DNA of 64,000 nucleotides from the NCBI GenBank assembly GCA_039105265.1, contig JAPFFF010000060.1, positions 682,001 to 746,000 on the forward strand, in the 5' to 3' direction. A program made the position numbers and the translations under genes. The stretch comes from Tritrichomonas musculus (Eukaryota; Parabasalia; Tritrichomonadida; Tritrichomonadidae). Below the pieces are notes generated by a model that saw only the letters and a list, made by a program, of their open reading frames with translations, did not search any database and was not told where the DNA came from. Position 1 is the first letter of the stretch. Every line of letters starts with the position of its first letter. Below are positions 1 to 9,067 of this stretch, piece after piece.

Positions 1-348
1 TTAGAGAATGCAATGGTTGAGTTCATCAAAAAAGATAGATATAAGAATATTTCTAATAATCCAAAAACATATTTTGATTATTTCTATTTTGTAAATGGAG
101 ATTTTGAACTCAAAATTTAAAATATTCCAAGTCAATTTGATGCAAAATATATGATTTTACAATATGAATCTCCTGATGGTGAATTATCAGAAATATTCTA
201 AATATTTAATGAGACGAGTTGTGAGAAACATTTTGTTAGACTTCTGCATGGAAATAAAATTGCTTTACATGATGAAAAATATGGGTTCAAGAAATTAACA
301 GTTGTTCAATTTAATGCTACAGATGTTTCATCTTTATGTAATAAATGA
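1..348 (+). pseudogene. Decayed 3' end of an unrecognised gene
   Basis: Reading frame 1 from the window edge has protein-like composition (LENAMVEFIKKDRYKN at the start) and ends at TGA 346-348. Two TAA codons interrupt it at 118-120 and 199-201, each at a place where CAA (Gln) would fit. The gene begins outside the window. I do not recognise the family. A reassigned genetic code is unlikely, because long ORFs elsewhere in the window end in TAA. Most likely a decayed host gene fragment. Confidence 0.4.
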
Positions 349-1551
349 ATTTAAATCTAAATCCAGTAGCTAGACAGATTTATATCAAACAATTGAAATG
401 GAATGAGTAAAAAATTGCTACAGATGTTTGCTCTTCAGCTAGATTTAGCATCGGGTACATTTCAATCGTGGAAAACATTTTTTTTGTAGTTATTAATGGC
501 TGCCATTTGTGTTAGCGAATGAATGGGATTTTTTATGGAGTGAAACGACGTTAAAAAATCACTCCATTTATATATACTACTACTTTTTGAATTACGAACT
601 TTTTTGAATACACGAACGATAAAACTTTTTGAATGTCTGACTTTTTGAATGAGGTCCAGGACGGGGAGCCCTTGGAATAGTGTTAGGCTGTGACTAGTCG
701 TATACTACTGCTTTTTCTCAAAAAAAAATTCAACATTTTAAAATCCCAGAAATTTAGCTGGAAAATCCCCCTGCAGTAAGAACTCACTAGCTAAACCTCC
801 AAGATATAGACTGAGAACATCCCTGCAGAAGAAGTTCAAAATCTAAGTTCTCGAGTTCGAGTAAAAAATGGCGCCACCAAAATAAATACGCTTATCCTTT
901 ATACTTGAATTTGAATCTATGCATCGTTTTTAATTCAATTTTAGTTTTGTGTATTTATTTAGCCAATTCTGATCGTTCTTATTCAATTATTTTTTCCTGA
1001 TGATATTTGCACACACCTTTTCAAAAATCGCGCACAAAAATTCAATACTTTTTCATTCATCCAAATTTGAAAACAAATTTTTAAGATTTCATATTATAAA
1101 GTAATGGAAAAATTATTAATTTTTTAAATTATTAATAATTAATTAATAACTTATATATCAAATATTATGATCAGTTTTCAATATAAATTTAAAAATAATG
1201 ATTTAATTAATTAATCTCTCAAAATTAAATTGATGTTTCAATTATATTCAAAATGAAACAAATTTTCTGAACCAATAAATTGAATGTATATTGAAATTTC
1301 ATAGAATTCATTCAATTTAGAAAAAGTTTATTTGAATACTTTTTATGCAAGAAATTCTATATAATGTTATTTAAAATTAGCGAACTCTATTATATATTTA
1401 ATCTTTATTTATTTTCCAATGATTTTCTATAATTTTAAAATTAATAAAAATAAATTGAATAAAACTGAAAAATTGAAAAAATAAATGGTCTAATATTTAT
1501 TCAGATATCTATAATATTATCTTGGCTAACATTTAGCATTGATTCTAAATT
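349..1551. other. Gene-free AT-rich stretch with a hairpin and a CTTTTTGAAT cluster
   Basis: No convincing coding frame. A 9-bp stem (ATGGAGTGA at 535-543, TCACTCCAT at 559-567) forms a possible hairpin. Four copies of the core TTTTTGAAT lie between about 583 and 645. The same motif in reverse (ATTCAAAAAG) occurs upstream of several genes in the window. From 900 on the sequence is plain AT-rich DNA. Confidence 0.5.
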
Positions 1552-2196
1552 TCAAATTATTTGATTGTAAACTTCATTTTCCCTATTTTTGGTCTTAAAT
1601 GTATGTTTTGACTTGTTCAAGTCTTTTTCTTTAGATTCAGTTTTTTGTGGCTTACGAGATTCATGATTTCTGTGAATTACAGACCATGAAGCTTTTTGAT
1701 TAAGCTCGTAGTAAGGGCGAGAAGATGTCAATTGAACTTTCAAGCTTCCAATTATTTTCTTTTCGCTTTCTTTAAGACCCATAACTCCCATTTCGGTTGT
1801 AGACCCTAAGGATTTGGCTTTCTTTTTCTTACCTTGGACTTTTGGCGGACGATATAAATTTACAATAATAGAATTTTGATCACCTAAATTTGATGGAAAA
1901 TCTTCCGGATAAATATAACCAATTGCAAGTATTTCATCCCTTTTAATCTTATACTTGGAGCCAATAGTAATAATGATTTTTTCAGTATGATTTTGGAATA
2001 AGTGGTTATCAGTTTCGCCCAGTGTCATTACATTAATTGAAAAGAAGCTACTTGAATTTGGCACTTGGGATGTTGGAAATGAAATTGATGATGAATTGCC
2101 TTCTGGAGAAGTTTCAATACAAACTGATGTATCACTAGCCTTTATATATTCGCGTGGTAAGTTGTACGATAAAATGTTAATATTTAGGCCTTGCAT
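1552..2196 (-). CDS. Hypothetical protein, 214 aa
   Basis: An uninterrupted ORF with an ATG start. The N-terminal ~125 residues are Ser/Thr/Asn-rich and then mixed (SSSISFPTSQVPNSSSFF; YRPPKVQGKKKK). The C-terminal ~80 residues are Lys/Glu-rich and probably disordered (KPQKTESKEKDLNKSKHTFK). No signal peptide or membrane segment is visible and no family is recognised. It stands alone between two gene-free stretches. Its mixed base composition against AT-rich flanks and its length support a real gene, possibly a small nuclear or RNA-binding protein, but no function can be assigned. Confidence 0.5.
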   Translation of the reverse strand: MQGLNINILSYNLPREYIKASDTSVCIETSPEGNSSSISFPTSQVPNSSSFFSINVMTLGETDNHLFQNHTEKIIITIGSKYKIKRDEILAIGYIYPEDFPSNLGDQNSIIVNLYRPPKVQGKKKKAKSLGSTTEMGVMGLKESEKKIIGSLKVQLTSSRPYYELNQKASWSVIHRNHESRKPQKTESKEKDLNKSKHTFKTKNRENEVYNQII

Positions 2197-3862
2197 GATA
2201 GTGCAGATATTGGCTCTTTCTAAAAAAATTTAAGTATAGTGAAACGACATTTTTTATAAATTTCCTCTCAAAAATTGAATGACATCATTCAAATTTATTA
2301 CATATGACGTTAACATATTTATTATTATCCAAGCTCGAGAAAATATATTGTTTATACTCATTGGTTGTGTAAAGATCAATTATATTATTATTTAAAAATG
2401 TAAAAAAAATTCAATATAATATTGTTAGAAGATAATAATGGCCAAATAATGGCCTTGTAACTATTTTAACGTATTGAAGTTTTCAATTATTTCTAGAGTT
2501 ATACGCAAAATTTCTGAATAATGTATGAACGTTTTATTTTGATTGAATGGAAATATAGGAATATTCATTTTTTTTTAATTTAATGCATTATTACAAATTT
2601 AAACTATAAAACATATATATTTGGAAAGAAAAATTATCAAAATTTTGAACGTATAAAAAAAACGAATATAATTTATGTTTATTACCATCTGTGAAACATC
2701 TTCAAGAAAAAAAACCCCAAAAACATTTTAATTTTTCTTTTCATTAATTTATTCTATTTATGCTTTCTTTAAATTTAATTTTTCTTTTTAATTAGATTTA
2801 TATTTTGATTAACGGAGGCTTATATAAATCAAGACAAGATTAATAATCATAATAAAGCCTTTTCCTATACATTCTAGAAAATAAAAAAAAACATTAATAT
2901 AATAAATTTTATAATTCCAGATCAATTCAGTCAAAATATCAAATCTAAAACTAATAAATAAGTATCTAACATAAATAATTATTAATTTGTTAACAAATGC
3001 TATTATTAAAACAGATAATGAGATTAGTCAAAAAGAATTATCAAAAAACGTATTTCTCTTTAAATTTTCTGATAATTCAAAGAAAAAGTTTTCATTAATA
3101 AAAATATCAGTTGAAATTTTCAAAATCAATTTGTTATAGTCTTCATAGATCTCAAAATGATTTACTTAATACTTCGGTTTGATATTGGCAGATTCAAATT
3201 AAATATTCAATAAACTATCGATAGTTTATTTGTATTGTATCAATAAATTTTTAAGTTAATCTTAAATTTACATTCTAATTCTCAATTGGACACAAAATTC
3301 ACAGAAATGATTTACATATGATTCGCAATTAGTTACCTTTCTCTTTGTCTTTTTTTTTTTTCTAATATACTAAAGTGCAAATTTACATGTATCGTACGTA
3401 ACTTTGTTTCATACACATCTCTATACAAAGTATGGCCAAGCAAACATATAATAGATGATATATGATTAACTATGCATCATGTATATTATATTTTTGCAAT
3501 ATCCTTGAACTCTTGCTATACTATCTTTTTCGCGTCATTCCCAAAAAAATTTTCTGAATAACCTAACACCTCGATTTTGCTCAAAATTTATATTATATAA
3601 TATTTACTTCCAATAATTATAATATTTCAATTTCGAACCATATCTCCAAAATTCGAAAGTTTTCTACGCTCTTTATATTTATTTTAGCTCAATTAAAAGA
3701 AATCATAATATTATCTTATTTTTAGGCATACATGACTAATCAATCAATACAGATGCTTTGGAAATAAATTATATGTTTTTATGATTATTCATTATATTGA
3801 TAATAAAATAACCTAATATCAGCTCAAAATTGAAATTTTAAATTTTTTTTGAACACTCAGAA
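2197..3862. other. AT-rich intergenic DNA without recognisable genes
   Basis: About 1.7 kb of AT-rich sequence with poly-A/T runs and no reading frame of note on either strand. No RNA gene or clear repeat was seen. It is bounded on the right by the target duplication of the hAT-like element. Confidence 0.6.
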
Positions 3863-5212
3863 ATAGGGGTGTAACAGGCTTGCGAAAAGGGCGGCCCGGG
3901 CAGGCTCAGGCAAAAAAGTGACAAATGGCACTTTTAGCACTTGAGCAATTTACGGGCCAAACATGTGGATCGTGTGAAAGTTTATGCCCTGGCAATTTTT
4001 TTTTTCCTATTTATTTCAGCATTTTATTTTTTATATAAGAGAATTCGTTTAAATAAATATATGAAATAAATAATTTTCAATGCAAATCATTCAGTTATTG
4101 ATTTTTACTTAAAAAATGATGAAACTGTTGTAATATAATGATTATCATTACCTAGATCAAATAGACAAAAGTTTTTTTGATATAAATGAAATTCACACCA
4201 AAAAGTTATAATATTGATAAATATATTTCAAAAATATTAGATATTAATGAAGATATTATAACATTTATTTTAATTTCACTTTTTCTATGAGATCTCAGAA
4301 ATATCAGTGTCAACATAAGTAATCACTTATTATTATTTGGTCATAGGATATATTATATAAAGAATATTGAATAAAATTAGAAAGATTCAAAAAAAGGTAT
4401 TATTTTTTTTTATAAAAAATGGTATAAAGGGCCCGAGCCCGAGCGGGCAAAACGGTTTGGACGGGCCAGCCCGTGCCCGGGCCACCATGTGACCCGCTTG
4501 GACCCGGCCCAAAGGTCACCTGGAGCCACTTGCTCCTGCCCGTGCCTTTTAGCTAGCCAGGTGTGTAACGATAGATAACGATTTTTTTTCACCTACTTAT
4601 TTAAAATTTATAAAAAGTATATATTTATAATAGGCACAAAATATAGGATCAGAAAAAATATTTTTTATTTCATTTCATCCATCAGAAGTCTAGTCTCCAC
4701 TTTTCATTTTTCAAAAGCTCTGTTTGTTTATTTGGGATTTTTTTATTTCAGAATTATAGAATTAAATAAAAAATATAAATGAAATAAAGAATTATTTTAT
4801 CATTTATCAATATATATAATAGTATATATTATATTTTATACTATGAAATATCATACATTTACAAGGATATTTCTCTTATTTAAAAATCAAACAGAGCTTC
4901 AGAAATAAAAAATGCATAATCTCGACTTCTGTTTTATATTTTCAAATAGTAAACGTATATTTCAATTATATACTTGTATATGATTATTTATTTATGTTTA
5001 TTAATAATTTTTATATTGGTTTTTTTTATAAGCAGGATTCAAACAGAGCTTCAAAAATTTAAAAAGTGTATACTCGACTTCTGGTAGGCTTTTGATCATT
5101 TGAACTTATAGTTTTTATTATGCATTTTAACCATATGCTTTTCAAGGAAATCCTATAGATATTTGATTTTTTATCTCAATTTATTGAAAATTTTCTATCG
5201 TTACACCCCTAT
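3863..5212. mobile_element. hAT-like non-autonomous element with 8-bp target duplication and GC-rich segments
   Basis: The ends are inverted copies of ATAGGGGTGTAAC (3863-3875, and GTTACACCCCTAT at 5200-5212). They are flanked by the direct repeat ACTCAGAA at 3855-3862 and 5213-5220. An 8-bp duplication and a TAGGGGTGTAAC terminus are hAT hallmarks. Two patches (about 3885-3915 and 4428-4570) are strikingly GC-rich for this genome, with runs of GGGC/GCCCGGGC, as known in the termini of other hAT MITEs. The second patch is partly an inverted copy of the first, so an inner sub-element may span about 3,875-4,560. No transposase is visible; the 60-codon frame in the GC-rich patch is a composition artefact. 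Confidence 0.8.
4683..5083. repeat. Nested inverted-repeat element (MITE-like) inside the hAT-like element
   Basis: CAGAAGTCTAGT...GCTCTGTTTG at 4683-4726 is matched by an inverted copy at about 5039-5083 (CAAACAGAGCTTC...CGACTTCTG). A third copy, in the same orientation as the right one, lies at 4888-4931. The arms are about 45 bp. No coding frame lies within and no certain target duplication is visible. It could be a separate MITE inserted in the hAT-like element or internal structure of that element. Confidence 0.5.
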
Positions 5213-5433
5213 ACTCAGAAAAATTGAGAATATTTTTTCATGTTTTATTTTATAAATATAGCTGAACTGCTGGAATAAGTTTTAATAATATTAGATATTA
5301 TTAATAATTATAATATTTTAAATATAAATATTCATTATTGATCATATTCATTATTATATGATTTAATTAGGCCCATTTTCTCTTTTTCCAACTGGTATAT
5401 ATTAATTTTATTGATTTATTTGAAATGATTTAT

Positions 5434-5568
5434 AGGAACTCTTGAAGAACCAGTCAACAACAAGAGAAGTTTAGCAAATTTTATTATTAATAACATTAAA
5501 GAAAAGCTTTATAACGAGAGCATTTCTTCACTGAAGTCGTTTACATCAATAGAATGGACTCCATAAAT
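5434..5568 (+). pseudogene. Orphan coding-like fragment, about 44 codons
   Basis: A frame without internal stops reads FIGTLEEPVNN...SFTSIEWTP then TAA. Its composition differs from the AT-rich surroundings, but it has no start codon. It may be the 3' end of a gene cut off by rearrangement, or an exon. It lies just outside the left end of the Polinton. Not recognised. Confidence 0.25.
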
Positions 5569-5709
5569 TAATAAATCAAGTTCAGCGGGAGTGAAAATTC
5601 TTACATATTTAAGAATTTTTTATTAAAATCATCACTTTGATCTTTAATTTGACAATATAAATAATGAATTGAACTTTGTTTTCATTTGTTGCAAAAATCA
5701 ATTCGTCCA

Positions 5710-6937
5710 CGTCGATAGCTGTTACTGTGATTTTAGACCTTCGGTCCAAAATCCCAGTAACTCCATTTTTCTAAATCATAAATTAAAACACGAACATATA
5801 ATCCTATTTTACAACACCACCGATTCATCATCTCATCATAACAAAAATAAACTTTATTTTATTTTAAATTTAATTTTTTAATTAATATAAAAATGTATGA
5901 CACATTAATGAAATATAAAAACTGTAAAAAGTTTGACGATTATGAGGAATCAATAAATAATTTATATAATATGTATTATGAAATGTTGGATGAAAAAGTA
6001 AATGAAAATATTAACATTTACGATAAAGCTAATGAATTAGATAAATATTATGAAGAAGTAAATAACAAGAAACCATTAAAATTTTGTGATGTAAGATATT
6101 TAATTATTGACGATTATAAATCATTCAATCCTGAATATGAAAAAGAAAGACGTAAAGGATGGAAAACGACAGCATTTACGACCGAATTCGTAAGGGAGGA
6201 GTTAAGAAAGGAAGATTGTGAATTAATTAATGAATATATAAACAGTACAACACCGATAGAGTATTTATATAAAGGTCAAATATACCGTGTCAAATTTGCC
6301 AATTGGAGACATAAAAAATATCGTCCACATTTAAATAAATTTCCAGGTGCTCATTATTGGCATTAACTTTTTCATAACTTTAAACCCGAACATATTATTC
6401 AATTTTACAACACCACTGATTCATCACCCCTTCATAAATGATTTTAATAAATTTCATCCTCAAATCTCAAAAGTCAAAAATTGAAAACATAAATTTTATA
6501 CGTAAATGTGAAAATGCAAAAATGCATTAATTGAGAAGTCATTCAAATCATAAAATTCGTTAGTAGCAAAAATGCAAAAATGCATTAATTGAGAAATCAT
6601 TCAAATCATAAAATTCGTTAGTAGCATTAATTGAGAAGTCATTCAATTCATAAAAGTTGCAAAAATGCATTAATTGAATGAAAAAATGCATTAATTGAAT
6701 ATGATTTTACGGTTATTATTTTAGAAATTTTTTCATAAAATTTTTTTAAAATCCGTTAGTAGCAAAATAGCATTAATTGAATACTCTCACAAATTATAAA
6801 ATTTTTTAAAATCCGTTATTTCCGAGATGTCTGATAATTTGAATACTCACATAAATCGAAAAAATTTTTATAAATAAACGTTCACCACAAATTATAAAAT
6901 TATTTTATCATTTATTTTTATATCACATGTCTCAAAA
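5710..6937. repeat. Left terminal inverted repeat of the Polinton (1,228 bp)
   Basis: It matches 20181-21408 in inverted orientation, to just after ATCACATGTCTCAAAA. The outer part has a subterminal hairpin (5721-5761). The middle carries a 157-codon gene. The inner part (about 6510-6790) has tandem units of roughly 55-60 bp built on AAAATGCATTAATTGAGAA and AAATTCGTTAGTAGC. I saw no difference between the two copies. Confidence 0.9.
5893..6366 (+). CDS. Polinton TIR-borne protein, 157 aa (left copy)
   Basis: A complete ORF with an ATG start, preceded by the AT-rich leader TTTAATTTTTTAATTAATATAAAA. The protein is acidic and Tyr/Asn-rich in its first half. It has a basic C terminus with many His/Tyr/Trp residues (FANWRHKKYRPHLNKF). 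No membrane segment is visible and no family is recognised. Because it lies wholly within the TIR, the element carries an identical second copy at the other end, each pointing inward. Function unknown; a role at the element ends is only a guess. Confidence 0.75.
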   Translation: MYDTLMKYKNCKKFDDYEESINNLYNMYYEMLDEKVNENINIYDKANELDKYYEEVNNKKPLKFCDVRYLIIDDYKSFNPEYEKERRKGWKTTAFTTEFVREELRKEDCELINEYINSTTPIEYLYKGQIYRVKFANWRHKKYRPHLNKFPGAHYWH

Positions 6938-6984
6938 AAAAATCTAATTTTATTTTAATTTAATTTTTTATCTAATATAAAAAT

Positions 6985-7467
6985 ATGACTAAATCAATTG
7001 TTGATGACAAAATGAATAAATTATATAAACAAATTAATAAATATTATAAAACAATAAATCGTAAAATGTTAAAACAAATTGTAAAGCGTACTGATGAAAT
7101 AACAGATTTATATTATGAATACGTAAATCCTGATATGAATGATAAAGAGAAGCGACAAAATGAAAATGCATTATTGACCAAAAGAATTATAAATAATGAA
7201 AAGTGTAACGAAGTTTGTACATTTAACGGTGTTTTAACTTTCATTTGCGGAATTTATCATTTTCTTTATGCTTACGACAACGAACCGAATAAATTATTCC
7301 ATCATTGTAATATTTGGGATTTCATGCATTGCACACTTCATGAATTCGATATGGAAAAGAAATTTATGTTTCTATTTAATGATGAAAATATACCCGAAAC
7401 GGTTGAAAGATTTTTAAATATTGACGATTATGAAATAATGGAATTATTAAAATTAAATTTTAATTGA
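6985..7467 (+). CDS. Polinton protein of unknown function, 160 aa
   Basis: A complete ORF starting just inside the left TIR. Its leader (AATTTAATTTTTTATCTAATATAAAAATATG) is almost the same as those before the TIR gene and the polymerase gene, which suggests a shared promoter cassette. The N-terminal half is basic and helical (LYKQINKYYKTINRKMLKQI). The middle has a hydrophobic Cys/His-containing stretch (VLTFICGIYHFLYAY; HHCNIWDFMHCTLHEF). No known domain is recognised. It lies directly upstream of the PolB gene on the same strand. Confidence 0.6.
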   Translation: MTKSIVDDKMNKLYKQINKYYKTINRKMLKQIVKRTDEITDLYYEYVNPDMNDKEKRQNENALLTKRIINNEKCNEVCTFNGVLTFICGIYHFLYAYDNEPNKLFHHCNIWDFMHCTLHEFDMEKKFMFLFNDENIPETVERFLNIDDYEIMELLKLNFN

Positions 7468-7604
7468 ATAATTATTTTTATATCACATGTCTCAAAAATA
7501 AATCTAATTAATTTTTTATTTTTTAATTTTTTTATCTAATATAAAAATATGTCGTTAGATAACACGCCAACAAATAAATTAATCGAGTTATCAAATTTAT
7601 TATA

Positions 7605-9067
7605 TAGTTGGTGGACATAATTATGTTTTTGGGACATAATCATGTTTGCTCAACTTTTTGAATGGTACACAAAAATAAAACACATTTTTCTCAATACTTT
7701 TTAAAGATAATTTGATAATATTATATACTATATTAATGTATTTTATGTACATCATTATTTAATTAAATGAGCTATTATATTTGTGATTTATATGAAATTT
7801 TGCCATTAATGTAAAAAAAAGTCAAAATGCTTATTTTATTCTCAATAATTGAAACTTGGGATTTAATAATAATATCATTAATTCATAATCAGTAATGATA
7901 TAATTTTGTCAGATAATTGATATCTAAAAACTTTCATATAAGAAAATTTTGATGCACAAAATAAAGTTAAAAATCATATCACTTTTTTGTTTTTTTCCAA
8001 TAAAAAATAAAAACTTTTAAATTTTTATTTAAATATTAGATATAATGCATATAGTATAATGATATCGAAAGAATAAAATTGGTGGTTCTACTCAAGATCT
8101 ATTACCTTAATGAAAAAGAGTAACTTCTGAAATAACTTAAAAAGACTTTCAATTTTAGACATTGAGAAATTATTTTCATTATTTTAATAGTTCTTCTATA
8201 CTTACCTAATATTTATTGATTAATTGCTATTTTTAATGCTATTATAATAGAAAAAATAAAAAAGTGAAATTTGTATATTTCTTAGAAAAACCTGAAATCT
8301 TGATGGGCAACAATGATTTTTAGAGGATTAAAAATATATTTCATTGTATGTGTTATCAAATAATGTAATTCTGAAATCATATCAATTATGCATGAGTGAA
8401 TTATGAATGATTTTGAATGAAAAAAAGAAAAATGAAATTTTTCCAAGATTGATTCTTTTTCAACCATATTATTATATTTAATATATTATATGCATCATAT
8501 AGATGATTAATACTGCATCTAATTTGAAATAAAATAAACTCATTTTTCAAAATTAGTAATTTTGTATGAATGATTTTTGTCATATTTTGAAAACACTTTT
8601 TCTTTTTATATAATTATTATTTCAATAATTTTTTTTCTAAAATATAATATATGCATTATATTATAAAATAATAACTATGTTAGAGCAAATTAAAACAACC
8701 TTTTTTTTATGGTAAAAGTATGAAATGTGATATGAAATGAGTTTTTTGAGTAGTGAAATGAAAATGAAACCATTTTTTCTAATTATCTATTTTATTTCAA
8801 TAAATAATAATGATACATTTTAATTATAGATAAAAAGTAAATTATAATTTTTTTCAAATAATAAAAAAATATTCAGAAATTAAAAATTCGATATCATATT
8901 TATGATCAAATTTAGTTTGATAAAAGTGAATGAAAATCTGGGAATAGAATGTATCCAATATGATATTAATTGTTCTACAATTGTTTTTTTAAAAGTCCAA
9001 TTTGAATATATAGAAATGATGTGAAAACATAATTATGTCTCCAAAACAGAATTATGTCCACCAACTA
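7605..9067. mobile_element. TA-flanked (mariner-like) DNA transposon inserted in the Polinton polymerase gene
   Basis: The ends are inverted repeats of about 45 bp: TAGTTGGTGGACATAATT on the left, ATTATGTCCACCAACTA on the right, continuing inward with ATGTTTTKGRGACATAAT. They are bordered by TA repeats (TATATA on both sides, so the exact edge is uncertain by 2-4 bp). A TA target suits the Tc1/mariner superfamily. The 1.46-kb interior is AT-rich with only short frames and no recognisable DDE/D transposase, so it is non-autonomous. It lies at the 5' end of the PolB gene, so it inserted after the Polinton was in place or came with it. Confidence 0.75.

Noticed and set aside
1-348. Two in-frame TAA codons that could be read as Gln (alternative genetic code)
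   Set aside because: All long ORFs in the window end in TAA or TGA at sensible places and contain no internal TAA; a decayed fragment explains it better.
4410-4592. 60-codon minus-strand frame rich in Trp/Arg/Gly
   Set aside because: It lies in the GC-rich patch of the hAT-like element; its open frame follows from base composition and repeats.
6510-6790. CRISPR-like regular repeats in the Polinton TIR
   Set aside because: Units are head-to-tail copies without unique spacers and sit in a eukaryotic element; a simple tandem repeat.
8282-8583. Small minus-strand frames inside the nested transposon as transposase remnants
   Set aside because: No DDE/D spacing or helix-turn-helix pattern recognisable; composition is that of random AT-rich DNA.
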